The notes below the pieces were generated by a model. It was not told the origin of the DNA, did not search any database, and worked only from the letters and a program-made list of their open reading frames with translations. Below, one piece after another: positions 8,407-16,239 of a DNA stretch of 26,406 nucleotides (position 1 is the first letter of the stretch; every line of letters starts with the position of its first letter). Both the position numbers and the translations under genes were made by a program. The DNA is from Actinomycetes bacterium (GTDB lineage Bacteria; Actinomycetota; Actinomycetes; Propionibacteriales; Propionibacteriaceae), in NCBI GenBank assembly GCA_029778515.1, contig JAKOQD010000224.1, positions 1-26,406 on the forward strand, read 5' to 3'.

Positions 8407-9597
8407 TCAGCGGGCGCCGAGCAGGTGTTCGGTGGCCAGCTGCTGCAGCCGGACGAAGCCGAAGCCCTTGCCACCCAGGTAGGCGGCCGAGTCGAACTCC
8501 TCGTAGGCGGACGTGTCCGCGAGCAGCTCGGCGTAGCCCTCACCATCGCCCAACGTGGGCACTGCGAGCTCTGTGACCTTGGCCGCAGCCAGCGCTTCCT
8601 GCACCTCCGGATCGGCGCGGAAGGCCGCGGCGCGCTCCTTGAGCAGCAGGTAGGTGCGCATGTTGGCCTGGACCGAATCCCAGACGCCGGTCTCGTCCTC
8701 GGTGCGCGAGGGCTTGTAGTCGAAGTGCCGCATGCCCTCGTACGCCGGCCCGCCGTTTGGACCGCCGTTCTCCAGGAGGTCGACCAGCGCGAAGGCGTTG
8801 TGCAGGTCGCCGTGCCCGAAGACCAGATCCTGGTCGTACTTGATGCCGCGCTGGCCGTTCAGATCGATGTGGAAGAGCTTGCCGTGGTAGAGCGCCTGCG
8901 CGATCCCCGCCTGGAAGTTCAGTCCAGCCATCTGCTCGTGCCCGACCTCGGGGTTCAGACCGACCAGCTCAGGGTGTTCGAGGGTCTCGATGAACGCAAG
9001 GGCGTGGCCGAGGGTCGGCAGCAGGATGTCGCCCCGGGGCTCGTTCGGCTTGGGCTCGATCGCAAACTTCAGGTCGTAACCCTGGTCGAGCACGTACTGG
9101 GCCAGCAGGTTCACGGCCTCGCGGTAGCGCTCCAGAGCCGAACGGATGTCCTTGGCCTGGTCGTACTCGGCGCCCTCGCGGCCGCCCCACATCACGAAGG
9201 TCTTCGCACCCACCTCGTTGGCGAGGTCAAGGTTGCGCAGCACCTTGCGCAGCGCGAAGCGGCGCACCTCGCGGTCGTTGGAGGTGAAGCCGCCGTCCTT
9301 GAACACCGGGGCGCTGAACAGGTTGGTGGTGATCATCGGCACCTTCAGGCCGGTCGCCGCGCAGGCCGCCTTCAGCCGGTCGATCTGGTTGCGGCGCTCG
9401 GCGTCGGTCGAACCGAACGCGAACAGGTCGTCGTCGTGGAAGGTGAGGCCGTAGGCGCCGTACTCGGCCAGCTTCTCGACCACGTGCACCACGTCGAGCG
9501 GGTGCCGGGTCGGGCCGCCGAACGGGTCGGTGCCGTTGTAGCCGACCGTCCAGAGGCCGAAGGTGAACTTGTCCGACGGGGCCGGCGTAGTAGTCAT
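8407..9597 (-). CDS. xylA: Xylose isomerase
   Basis: A 396-residue TIM-barrel enzyme converting D-xylose to D-xylulose (and glucose to fructose). All catalytic and metal ligands of the actinobacterial class are visible: H54 and D57 in [13 protein letters not shown]181 and K183 in [13 protein letters not shown]217 and H220 in [10 protein letters not shown]245, D255 and D257 in [22 protein letters not shown], and D293 in HFDYKP. The start is the ATG at 9597 ([16 protein letters not shown]), which gives the family's normal N-terminus. The frame stays open to 9717, but that stretch covers the promoter and operator and reads as an Arg-rich unlikely peptide. A GGAGAG sequence precedes the start at a longish spacing. 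Confidence 0.95.
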   Translation of the reverse strand: MTTTPAPSDKFTFGLWTVGYNGTDPFGGPTRHPLDVVHVVEKLAEYGAYGLTFHDDDLFAFGSTDAERRNQIDRLKAACAATGLKVPMITTNLFSAPVFKDGGFTSNDREVRRFALRKVLRNLDLANEVGAKTFVMWGGREGAEYDQAKDIRSALERYREAVNLLAQYVLDQGYDLKFAIEPKPNEPRGDILLPTLGHALAFIETLEHPELVGLNPEVGHEQMAGLNFQAGIAQALYHGKLFHIDLNGQRGIKYDQDLVFGHGDLHNAFALVDLLENGGPNGGPAYEGMRHFDYKPSRTEDETGVWDSVQANMRTYLLLKERAAAFRADPEVQEALAAAKVTELAVPTLGDGEGYAELLADTSAYEEFDSAAYLGGKGFGFVRLQQLATEHLLGAR

Positions 9598-9628
9598 CGA
9601 AAGAATCCCATCTCTCCGCAGTGAGTGA

Positions 9629-9647
9629 ATGTTGTGAGCCACAACAT
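9629..9647. promoter_or_regulatory. Palindromic operator candidate, xylA/ROK intergenic region
   Basis: ATGTTGTG-AGC-CACAACAT is a perfect 8-bp inverted repeat with a 3-bp centre, AT-rich compared with its surroundings. It overlaps the candidate xylA -10 (9643-9648) and the start-site region, where a bound repressor would block transcription. The adjacent ROK protein is the natural binder (inference). Confidence 0.6.
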
Positions 9648-9672
9648 ATCTCTTCGAGAGCCTGCTTGTCCA
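9643..9672 (-). promoter_or_regulatory. Candidate xylAB promoter
   Basis: On the minus strand, -35 TGGACA (9667-9672; five of six to TTGACA) and -10 TATGTT (9643-9648; TAnnnT) are 18 bp apart. Transcription would begin near 9636, leaving a leader of about 40 nt before the xylA ATG. Confidence 0.55.
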
Positions 9673-9815
9673 TCGTTCGAAGCGGCGAATCACCGCGGGC
9701 CGACTACCGGGGGTCACCGTGCGGCGAGCGTGTCAGCGGTCCACATGTCGAAGAGTCTGCTTAGGTTGCCTTGACCGACAAAGGGCCGTCTAGGCCACGT
9801 CGAGGAGAGGATGCC

Positions 9816-10979
9816 ATGCCAGCAGTGACCACCGAGGGCGTCCGGCGGAGCAACCTCGCGGCGACCCTCGGCATCCTCTACCACCACGGCCCGGCGTCCC
9901 GCGCGGCTCTGAGCAAGCGCACCGGACGCAACCGCTCCACCATCGCCAGCCTGGTCGCCGACCTGGTGGAGCTGGGTCTGGTCGCGGAGAGCGATCCTGA
10001 CCCGATCGGCCAGGTCGGCCGCCCCAGCCCGGTGGTCAGCATCCGTCCCGAGGTGACCGCAATCGCGGTGAACCCGGAGATTGACGCGCTCACGATCGGC
10101 CTGGTCGGGCTGGACGGGAACGTCCGGCGGGTGATCCGGCACGAGTACGACCGCATTCCGACCGCGTCCGAGTTGATCAGCATCACCGCAGCGGTCCTGG
10201 CCGGCATGCAACTCGAGCTCGATGGCCTGCTGGTGGTCGGCATCGGGGTCGCGCTGCCCGGCCAGGTACGCACTCACGACGGCCTGGTCCGTAACGCTCC
10301 GCATCTCGGCTGGCACGACGAGCCCTTTGCTGAGCCGCTCGCTGCGGCCACCGGCTATCGCGTCCGGGTGGCCAACGATGCGGCCTTGGGCGCACTGGCC
10401 GAGCATTCTTTCGGCGCCGGACGCGGGAAGAGCAATCTGATTTACCTCAACGGCGGTGCCTCCGGCATCGGCGGCGGCGTAATCGCCGGCGGTCGGCTAC
10501 TGGGCGGCAGTGCCGGTTACGCGGGCGAACTCGGGCACATCCGCGTGTCCAGCTCATCGGTGCGCGACTCCGCCGGCATCGCCGGGACGTTGGAGGCCGA
10601 GGTCACCAGAGACGAACTGCAGACCGTTTTGGGCCTGGCCAGGGTCACGCCCGGCGAGTTCAGCGAAGCGCTGCTGGCCGACCGCTCGGACGCAGTGGCC
10701 ACGGTGGTGCGCCGCCAGCTCGGGCATCTCGGCACGGCCATCGCGGCCGCCATCAACGTGCTCAACCCGCAGGTCGTGGCCCTCGGCGGCTTCCTGGCCA
10801 CCCTGGCTGAGTACGACCGTGTATTACTTGAACGAACAGTGAAGGACGCGACCCTCACCCCGTCCATGGAGGGCGTCTCGATCACCGCGGCCGAACTGGG
10901 CGAAAACCTGCTCATGGTTGGTGCCGCGGGCCTGGCCTTCGGCGAACTGCTCGCCGATCCGGCGTCCATCGCGCGGTAA
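9816..10979 (+). CDS. ROK-family transcriptional regulator (XylR-like)
   Basis: A 387-residue protein with an N-terminal winged helix (about 12-59: SNLAATLGILYHHGPASRAALSKRTG then RSTIASLVADLVELGLVAE) and a ROK sugar-kinase-like domain (GVALPGQV, LIYLNGGASGIGGGVIAGGRLLGGSAGYAGELGHI). The ROK zinc motif CxCGxxGCxE is absent: after GELGHI (H241) the segment is RVSSSSVRDSAGIAGTLE, with no Cys. Divergent placement from xylAB points to a xylose-responsive repressor; the exact ligand is inferred. The start is ATG 9816, preceded by GAGGAGAGG at 5 nt spacing. An upstream in-frame TTG at 9771 would put the Shine-Dalgarno inside the gene and is rejected. An autoregulatory role through the 9629-9647 palindrome is plausible. 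Confidence 0.87.
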   Translation: MPAVTTEGVRRSNLAATLGILYHHGPASRAALSKRTGRNRSTIASLVADLVELGLVAESDPDPIGQVGRPSPVVSIRPEVTAIAVNPEIDALTIGLVGLDGNVRRVIRHEYDRIPTASELISITAAVLAGMQLELDGLLVVGIGVALPGQVRTHDGLVRNAPHLGWHDEPFAEPLAAATGYRVRVANDAALGALAEHSFGAGRGKSNLIYLNGGASGIGGGVIAGGRLLGGSAGYAGELGHIRVSSSSVRDSAGIAGTLEAEVTRDELQTVLGLARVTPGEFSEALLADRSDAVATVVRRQLGHLGTAIAAAINVLNPQVVALGGFLATLAEYDRVLLERTVKDATLTPSMEGVSITAAELGENLLMVGAAGLAFGELLADPASIAR

Positions 10980-10990
10980 GCCCTAACCTC

Positions 10991-11012
10991 GGCTGGTCGA
11001 GCCTGTCGAGAC
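10991..11012. repeat. Copy 1 of a GGTCGAGC-type intergenic repeat
   Basis: A 22-bp sequence containing GGTCGAGCCTGTCGAGAC lies in the 39-bp gap between the convergent ROK and lpdA-like genes. A second copy at 25325-25346 matches at 21 of 22 positions. GGCT-ggtcg-AGCC can form a small hairpin, so a terminator role here is possible. Similar motifs are, to my knowledge, common between genes in actinobacterial genomes. Confidence 0.6.
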
Positions 11013-11018
11013 TCCGCT

Positions 11019-12431
11019 TCAGTAGACGATGACCTGCTCGGACGAGTGCCCGTGCAGCCGCCGTGCAGCCTCGGCCAGCGAGCCCGACAACGACGGATAG
11101 ACCGTGAACGCCTCGGCCAACTGGTCGACGGTCAGCTTGTGGCGCACGGCAACCGAGAGCACGTGGATCAGCTCCGATGCCGAAGGCGCCACCACCACTC
11201 CCCCGACGACGATCCGCGTGGTCGGCAGGCAGAACACCTTCACGAAACCGTCGCGCAGCGCCTGCATCTTGGCGCGCGCGTTCGATCGCAACGGCAGCGT
11301 CATGATCAGGGCGTTCAGCTTGCCGGCCTCAATGTCGGCTTGGCTGACTCCCACCGTGGCGATCTCCGGCGCGGTGAAGACATTCGACGAGACCGTCCGC
11401 AGGTCCAGCGGCGCCACCGAATCCCCCAGCGCGTGCCACATCGCGATCCGTCCCTGCATGGCCGCCACGGACGCCAGCGCGAACACCCCGGTGCAGTCGC
11501 CCGCCGCGTAGACCCCGCGGGCCGATGTGCGTGACACCCGGTCGACCGTGATGTAGCCGCCGCTGTTTACCGTCACCCCGGCCTCGGCCAGCCCGATGCT
11601 GGCGGTGTTCGGAATCGCGCCCACGGCCATCAGGCAGTGCGAACCGACGACTTCGGCGCCGTCCGCCAGCGTCACCACCACCCGCTCGCCGCGGACCTCG
11701 GCGCCAACCGCGCGCACCTGATTCAGCACGGTCATGCCGCTGCCCTCGAATACGTCCTGGATCACCGTGGCCGCGTCCAGGTCCTGGCCGGGCAGCACCT
11801 TGTCACGTGAGCTAACCAGGGTCACCTTCACCCCCAGCGCCTGATAGGCGCTGGCGAATTCGGCACCGGTGACGCCCGAGCCCACCACGATCAGGTGGTC
11901 GGGCAGTTCGTCGAGGTCGTAGATCTGGGTCCAGGTGAAGATCCGCTTCCCGTCCGGGCGCGCGGTGTCGAGTTCCCGCGGGTGCGCCCCAGTGGCGAGC
12001 AGCACGATGTCCGCGTCCAGGGTCTCGACGCCATCGGCGCTCTCGGCGACGACGCGCTGCGGTCCGTCCAGCCGTCCGGTTCCGTTGATGATCCGGACGC
12101 CCTCGGCGCGCAGCCGCTCGGCGATGTCGTCGGACTGCGCGCGGGCCAGCCCACGGATGCGGGCGTGGACGGCGCCCAGATCGATCCCGACCGCGGTGTC
12201 GAGGTGGCGGGTGTCGTCGAGCAGGCGCAGTCCCAACTCCTCGGCGCTGCGGATCTTCGACATCACCTCGGCCGCGGCGATCAGGGTCTTGGACGGCACC
12301 ACGTCGGTGAGCACCGCCGAACCACCCAGGCCGCGCCGCTCCACCAGCGTCACGTTGCCGCCCAGTTGCCGGCCGACCAGCGCCGCCTCGTAGCCGCCGG
12401 GTCCGCCACCGATGATCACCACCTTCGTCAC
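11019..12431 (-). CDS. LpdA-type NAD(P)H:quinone reductase (flavoprotein disulfide reductase fold)
   Basis: A 470-residue FAD protein of the dihydrolipoamide dehydrogenase fold. FAD loop: VVIIGGGPGGYEAAL (4-18). NAD(P) loop: LIVVGSGVTGAEFASAY. Second FAD motif: GVYAAGDCTGV. The C-terminal dimerisation domain is complete (VSSNVFTAPEIATVG to HPT-like VYPSLSGSLAEAAR). The redox-active site that should read GGTCLNVGCIPSK is GGSAVLTDVVPSK (36-48), so both Cys are replaced (A39, V44). It therefore cannot oxidise lipoamide. This matches mycobacterial LpdA (Rv3303c), described as an NAD(P)H:quinone reductase linked to oxidative-stress resistance. The start is GTG 12431, divergent from the membrane-protein gene at 12491 with a 59-bp gap. 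Confidence 0.85.
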   Translation of the reverse strand: MTKVVIIGGGPGGYEAALVGRQLGGNVTLVERRGLGGSAVLTDVVPSKTLIAAAEVMSKIRSAEELGLRLLDDTRHLDTAVGIDLGAVHARIRGLARAQSDDIAERLRAEGVRIINGTGRLDGPQRVVAESADGVETLDADIVLLATGAHPRELDTARPDGKRIFTWTQIYDLDELPDHLIVVGSGVTGAEFASAYQALGVKVTLVSSRDKVLPGQDLDAATVIQDVFEGSGMTVLNQVRAVGAEVRGERVVVTLADGAEVVGSHCLMAVGAIPNTASIGLAEAGVTVNSGGYITVDRVSRTSARGVYAAGDCTGVFALASVAAMQGRIAMWHALGDSVAPLDLRTVSSNVFTAPEIATVGVSQADIEAGKLNALIMTLPLRSNARAKMQALRDGFVKVFCLPTTRIVVGGVVVAPSASELIHVLSVAVRHKLTVDQLAEAFTVYPSLSGSLAEAARRLHGHSSEQVIVY

Positions 12432-12478
12432 GCCGGAATTCTTGCACGCGGCCCGCGCACGTTGTCGGCCTTGGCGGT

Positions 12479-12484
12479 TAGTCT
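12479..12484 (+). promoter_or_regulatory. Candidate -10 hexamer for a leaderless mRNA of the 12491 gene
   Basis: TAGTCT (TAnnnT) ends 6 nt before the GTG at 12491, so the transcript would start at or next to the start codon. No Shine-Dalgarno is visible; no good -35. Confidence 0.4.
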
Positions 12485-12490
12485 CGTCCG

Positions 12491-12922
12491 GTGCCTCGCA
12501 TTCTTCTCGCCGCAGTCGCCCTGGCCGGCGTCGTCGTCAGCGTCGCCATGGTGGTGATCGGCCTGCCGGAGGCCAACGCCGTCCAGTCGGTGCTGCTTGA
12601 GCTGAGCGCCCTGCCGCTCTCGGTCTCGGTGGCCGCGGGCATCGGCATCCTGCACCTGGGTGCTGAGCGTCCGCCGGGCCCGCGTGGCCGCGCCGCGCTG
12701 CTGGTCGGCGCCGGGCTGGCACTGCTCGGGCTTGCCCTGATCGTCTGGGCATACCTGGTCGGCCCGCGGGCCGCCGTCCATCCCGGACAGGTGCTGATCT
12801 GGCTGGGGCTGTTCGCAGCGCTCCTGGTGACCGTCCGCCGCCAGCCGAAACGTCGCCTGGTGACCTACGAAATCGAAGAAGATGCCGACGGCACGTCCAC
12901 CGAAGAGGACGCATCGTTATAG
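12491..12922 (+). CDS. Small membrane protein of unknown function
   Basis: A 143-residue protein with four predicted membrane spans: about 4-25 (LLAAVALAGVVVSVAMVVIGL), 35-55 (around LPLSVSVAAGIGILHLG), 67-90 (AALLVGAGLALLGLALIVWAYLV) and 98-112 (VLIWLGLFAALLVTV). A basic segment (RRQPKRR) and a charged cytoplasmic tail (EIEEDADGTSTEED) follow. I do not recognise a characterised family. Its place between an lpdA-like gene and a purine nucleoside phosphorylase gene appears conserved in mycobacteria (from memory), so it is probably a real conserved protein. Its stop codon TAG overlaps the candidate -10 of the next gene. Confidence 0.75.
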   Translation: MPRILLAAVALAGVVVSVAMVVIGLPEANAVQSVLLELSALPLSVSVAAGIGILHLGAERPPGPRGRAALLVGAGLALLGLALIVWAYLVGPRAAVHPGQVLIWLGLFAALLVTVRRQPKRRLVTYEIEEDADGTSTEEDASL

Positions 12923-12923
12923 T
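12918..12923 (+). promoter_or_regulatory. Candidate -10 hexamer for a leaderless pnp mRNA
   Basis: TATAGT matches five of six to TATAAT and ends 7 nt before the GTG start of pnp at 12931. It overlaps the upstream gene's TAG stop. No Shine-Dalgarno precedes the GTG. Confidence 0.45.
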
Positions 12924-12930
12924 CGTGTAG

Positions 12931-13734
12931 GTGACCGAAACCGACCCAAAATCGCTGGCCCGATCGGCCGCGTCCGCACTGCTGGAGCGCTTTGGAATAG
13001 AGGCCATCGATCTGGCCCTGGTGCTTGGGTCGGGATGGTCCGGTGCGGCCGTCGGCCTTGGTGAGGCGATCGGCGACTGCGAGCTCGCGGATCTGCCCGG
13101 CTTCGCCAAGCCCGTCGTCGCCGGCCACGGCGGCGCCCTCAAGCTGATCCGCACGCCCGCGGGCAAGACAGCCGCGCTGTTCACCGGACGCACCCATTTC
13201 TATGAGGGACGCGGCGTCGAGCCGGTCGTCCACGGCGTGCGGACCGCCGCTGCCGCCGGCGCGAAGATGATCCTGCTGACCAACGGCTGCGGTGGCCTGA
13301 ACCCCGATTGGGCGCCAGGGACGCCGGTGCTGATCCGCGACCACATCAACCTGACCAATGCGTCTCCCTTGGCCGGGGCTACTTTCATCGATCTGACCGA
13401 GGCATACTCGCTGCGGTTGCGCGAGCTTGCGCACGAGGTCGATCCGTCGCTGGCAGAGGGTGTGTACATCCAGTTCCGCGGGCCGCAGTACGAGACCCCC
13501 GCCGAAGTCCGCATGGCCAAAGTGCTCGGCGGTGACCTGGTCGGCATGTCGACCACACTCGAGACCATCGCCGCGCGCGAAGCCGGACTGGAGGTGCTCG
13601 GCATCTCGCTGGTGACGAACGCCGCCGCAGGCATCTCCCCCACCCCGTTGGAGCACGCCGAGGTGATCGCCGCCGGCAAGGCCGCCGAGCCGCGCCTGCG
13701 CGGGCTGCTCGCCGGACTCCTCGAACGCTTCTAG
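12931..13734 (+). CDS. Purine nucleoside phosphorylase (trimeric, PNP/MTAP type)
   Basis: A 267-residue cytosolic enzyme that splits (deoxy)inosine and guanosine with phosphate, for purine salvage. Family motifs are all present: VLGSGWS (31-37) for phosphate, GRTHFYEG (86-93), LTNGCGGLN (116-124), GPQYETPAEVRM (184-195) with the base-binding Glu E188, GMSTTLET (205-212), and TNAAAGI (229-235) with the catalytic Asn N230. Length equals the low-molecular-mass trimeric class, not the hexameric DeoD class, although annotations often call it deoD or punA. The GTG at 12931 is the first start before the conserved N-terminus. The phosphomannomutase gene follows 8 bp later, implying an operon. Confidence 0.93.
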   Translation: MTETDPKSLARSAASALLERFGIEAIDLALVLGSGWSGAAVGLGEAIGDCELADLPGFAKPVVAGHGGALKLIRTPAGKTAALFTGRTHFYEGRGVEPVVHGVRTAAAAGAKMILLTNGCGGLNPDWAPGTPVLIRDHINLTNASPLAGATFIDLTEAYSLRLRELAHEVDPSLAEGVYIQFRGPQYETPAEVRMAKVLGGDLVGMSTTLETIAAREAGLEVLGISLVTNAAAGISPTPLEHAEVIAAGKAAEPRLRGLLAGLLERF

Positions 13735-13742
13735 GAGAGATC

Positions 13743-15392
13743 ATGGACGCAACGCTTCGCGATCAGCTGGCGGCCTGGCGCGAGCAGGATCCGGACGTGG
13801 CCACGGCCGCTGCCCTTGACGACCTGCTCGCTAGGGCGGACGCCGGTGACACCGCCGCCGCGGCGGAACTGGCGGACGCCTTCGCCGGACCGCTGGAGTT
13901 CGGCACCGCCGGGCTGCGCGGCCCATTGGGCCCTGGCCCGGCCCGGATGAACCGGGTAGTGGTCAGCCAGGCCGCCGCTGGGCTCGCCGCCTACCTGAAC
14001 GCGCGCGGGCTGACCGGCGGACGCGTGGTCGTCGGCTATGACGCCCGCTACAACTCCGAAGTGTTCGCCCGCGACACTGCCGAGATCCTTGCCGGCGCCG
14101 GGTTGCTGCCGTTGCTGTGTTCGCGTCCGCTGCCGACCCCGGTGGTGGCCTTCGGGATCGGGCACTTCGACTGCGTTGCCGGGGTGGTCGTCACCGCGTC
14201 CCACAACCCGCCGCAGGACAACGGCTACAAGGTCTATCTCGGGGACGGCTCGCAGATCATCCCGCCGACCGATGCCGAGATCGCGGCCGAGATCGCCGCG
14301 GTGGCGGCCCGTCCGCTGGCCGACATCGCTCGCAGCGACGACTACCCGCTGGTGGGCGACGACCTCGTCGCGGCCTACGTGGCCCGGGCCGCGTCCCTGG
14401 TGCCGGCGGATGCACCGCGCGAGCTGAACTGGGTGTACACCGCCATGCACGGCGTGGGCGCAGCGGTCGTCGACGCAGTGGTGGCTGCCTGTGGCTTCGG
14501 CGAGCCCGCCCGGGTGAGCGAGCAGATCGCTCCCGATCCGGCCTTCCCGACGGTGGCGTTTCCCAATCCCGAGGAGCCGGGCGCGATCGACCTCGCTCTC
14601 GCACTCGCCCGCGAGGTGAGCGCCGATGTGGCAATCGCCAATGACCCGGACGCCGACCGCTGCGCGATCGCGGCCGTGATCGACGGCGATTGGCGGATGC
14701 TGACCGGCGACGAACTCGGCGCCCTGCTGGCCGACGATCTGCTGCGCCAGGGCGTGGCCGGCACCTTTGCATGCTCGGTGGTGTCCTCGACGCTGTTGGG
14801 CACAATGGCTGCGGCCCACGGCCAGCCGTTCGCGACCACCCTGACCGGGTTCAAATGGATCGGGCGGGTGCCGGGCATGGCCTTCGGTTATGAGGAGGCG
14901 ATCGGCTACTGCACGGACGCGTCCGCGGTGCCGGACAAGGATGGCATCACCACCCTGGTACGGGTGCTGGCCCTGGTGGCCCGGCTGAGGGCGGCCAGCG
15001 AGACCATCGCCAATCGGCTGGACGAGATCGCTCGCACCTACGGCTTGCACCTAACTTCGCAGCTGTCATTCCGGGTTGCGGACCTGTCGTTGATCTCGGA
15101 CGCGATGGCCCGGGTGCGGTCGATGCCGCCATCGGTGCTGGCCGGCGAGGCGGTTTCGGCGCGCGACCTGGCGTCCGGCTCGGCGGAACTGCCCCCCACG
15201 GACGGAATGCTGTTCGAGGGTGAGTCGGTGCGCGTGGTGGTGCGTCCCTCCGGAACCGAGCCGAAGTTGAAGTGCTACCTGCAGGTGAAGCTGCCGGTGG
15301 ATGCGAGCCAGGACCTCGACGCGGCCAGGGCGCGCGCGGCGGAGGTGATGGCTGCGGCACGGCAGGATATGGCTGCGGCTCTGGGCCTGTGA
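13743..15392 (+). CDS. Phosphomannomutase/phosphoglucomutase (alpha-D-phosphohexomutase)
   Basis: A 549-residue enzyme of the alpha-D-phosphohexomutase superfamily that moves phosphate between C1 and C6 (or C5 for pentoses). Motifs in order: FGTAGLRG (53-60), the phosphoserine loop TASHNPPQDNGYK (151-163, S153), the metal loop DPDADR (301-306), the sugar-binding GYEEAIGY (382-389), and the phosphate-binding RPSGTEPK (501-508). The long form (about 550) is the PgcA/PmmB type. Next to purine nucleoside phosphorylase it could act on ribose 1-phosphate as a phosphopentomutase or glucose-1,6-bisphosphate-dependent mutase; substrate preference cannot be read here. A good Shine-Dalgarno (AGGAGAGA) precedes ATG 13743. 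Confidence 0.9.
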   Translation: MDATLRDQLAAWREQDPDVATAAALDDLLARADAGDTAAAAELADAFAGPLEFGTAGLRGPLGPGPARMNRVVVSQAAAGLAAYLNARGLTGGRVVVGYDARYNSEVFARDTAEILAGAGLLPLLCSRPLPTPVVAFGIGHFDCVAGVVVTASHNPPQDNGYKVYLGDGSQIIPPTDAEIAAEIAAVAARPLADIARSDDYPLVGDDLVAAYVARAASLVPADAPRELNWVYTAMHGVGAAVVDAVVAACGFGEPARVSEQIAPDPAFPTVAFPNPEEPGAIDLALALAREVSADVAIANDPDADRCAIAAVIDGDWRMLTGDELGALLADDLLRQGVAGTFACSVVSSTLLGTMAAAHGQPFATTLTGFKWIGRVPGMAFGYEEAIGYCTDASAVPDKDGITTLVRVLALVARLRAASETIANRLDEIARTYGLHLTSQLSFRVADLSLISDAMARVRSMPPSVLAGEAVSARDLASGSAELPPTDGMLFEGESVRVVVRPSGTEPKLKCYLQVKLPVDASQDLDAARARAAEVMAAARQDMAAALGL

Positions 15393-15979
15393 GTCCGTCC
15401 GGCCAACCAAGGTTGGTGCTGGTCGCCGGGCCGTCCGGGAGCGGGAAGTCGCGGCTGGCACATGCGGCCGGGGTGCCGTCCCTGCGCCTCGACGACTACT
15501 ACTTCGATGCTGACCATCCCGACCTACCGAAGACCGACTACGGCATCACGGACTGGGACGATCCTCGCTGCTGGGACGCGGCCGGCGCAGTCGCCGGGCT
15601 GCAGGAACTGCTGGCCACCGGACGCCTGGTCGCCCCGGCGTACTCGATCTCGGAGTCGCGCCGCGTGGGCACCCACGAGGTGCGCCTTGGAAATGCCCAG
15701 TGCCTGACCGCGGAAGGCATCTTCGCGATCGAGTTCCTGGCGCACTGTCGGGCCGCTGGTCTGCAGGCTGAGGCGATCTACCTCGACCGGCCGGCCGCGA
15801 TGGTGTTCTGGCTGCGCCTGCGCCGCGACCTGGCGAAGAAGCGCAAGCCACCGCTGATCCTGTTCCAGCGCGGCTGGGCATTATGCCGCGCCCAGCCCGC
15901 GCTGAAGCGCAAAGCTCTGGCCGCCGGCTTCACCCCGATGCGCATGAAGGCCGCCATCACCGCGCTCACCCACACCTGA
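15389..15979 (+). CDS. Uridine kinase-like P-loop kinase
   Basis: A 196-residue ATP-binding protein with Walker A GPSGSGKS (14-21) and an acidic substrate segment RLDDYYFDADHPDLPKTDYGITDWDDPRCWD (33-63). That segment resembles the DDFY...DWD region of uridine/phosphoribulokinase-type enzymes. The C-terminal half has AIEFLAHC and a basic lid (RLRRDLAKKRKPPLILFQRGW). It probably phosphorylates a nucleoside or a related small molecule, which fits its place after two nucleoside/sugar-phosphate genes. The GTG at 15389 overlaps the pmm stop (GTGA), suggesting coupled translation. The frame is open upstream but that part lies inside pmm. Confidence 0.78.
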   Translation: MSPSGQPRLVLVAGPSGSGKSRLAHAAGVPSLRLDDYYFDADHPDLPKTDYGITDWDDPRCWDAAGAVAGLQELLATGRLVAPAYSISESRRVGTHEVRLGNAQCLTAEGIFAIEFLAHCRAAGLQAEAIYLDRPAAMVFWLRLRRDLAKKRKPPLILFQRGWALCRAQPALKRKALAAGFTPMRMKAAITALTHT

Positions 15980-16036
15980 GCCGCCACCCACCTGACCCCG
16001 CCGCAGCCCCGCGTCGCGCTCCGGCCCGCCACCTCT

Positions 16037-16087
16037 CGCAAACTGGACAGTTCTGGCCCGTCCTGGGACGCATGTGTCCACCTTGCG
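16037..16087 (+). repeat. 51-bp palindromic repeat, copy A
   Basis: Arms CGCAAACTGGACA (16037-16049) and TGTCCACCTTGCG (16075-16087), 11 of 13 complementary, around a 25-nt centre containing CCCGTCCTGGGAC. Same length and layout as copies B and C. Confidence 0.85.
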
Positions 16088-16119
16088 AACTCGCCGGCAA
16101 ACCCCCGGCGGCCACCGTG

Positions 16120-16170
16120 CGCAAGCTGGACAGTTGGTGCCCGTCCTGGGACACATGTGTCCAGCTTGCG
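16120..16170 (+). repeat. 51-bp palindromic repeat, copy B
   Basis: Arms CGCAAGCTGGACA (16120-16132) and TGTCCAGCTTGCG (16158-16170) are a perfect 13-bp inverted repeat around a 25-nt centre nearly identical to that of copy A. The centre and right arm also contain the perfect 14-bp palindrome GGACACATGTGTCC (16149-16162). Confidence 0.88.
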
Positions 16171-16212
16171 GCGGGTGCATCCCTACTCAGGGTGCGTCAC
16201 CTAACTCAGAAC

Positions 16213-16239
16213 TGTGGATAACGAAAACCCCTATCCACA
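16213..16239. repeat. Inverted pair of DnaA-box-like 9-mers
   Basis: TGTGGATAA (16213-16221) is the exact reverse complement of the DnaA-box consensus TTATCCACA; CTATCCACA (16231-16239) differs by one base. Together they form an 8-bp inverted repeat with an 11-nt spacer, just upstream of the AbiEi/DUF559-like gene. There is no other sign of a replication origin, so this may be a local regulatory or repeat feature. Confidence 0.5.

Noticed and set aside
7126..9624. 832-codon open frame on the plus strand across xylB and xylA
   Set aside because: It is antisense to two genes with complete catalytic motifs, has Arg/Gly/Val-rich low-complexity translation, and arises from the codon bias of high-GC DNA.
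9629..9647. Palindrome considered as a CRP/GlxR site (TGTGA-N6-TCACA)
   Set aside because: The half-sites are separated by 3 bp instead of 6 and lack the flanking A/T pattern; ROK operator is more likely.
9598..9717. 40-residue N-terminal extension of xylose isomerase
   Set aside because: It covers the promoter and palindromic operator, and the ATG at 9597 gives the normal family N-terminus.
13731..15050. 439-codon minus-strand open frame inside the phosphomannomutase gene
   Set aside because: Antisense shadow; no recognisable motifs and no plausible start signal.
16037..16170. Copies A and B considered as a small CRISPR array
   Set aside because: Only two units, each internally palindromic, with a third copy inverted a kilobase away; no regular spacers and no cas genes.
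16213..16239. DnaA-box pair considered as a replication origin
   Set aside because: Only two boxes, no AT-rich unwinding region and no dnaA, dnaN or rep gene nearby.
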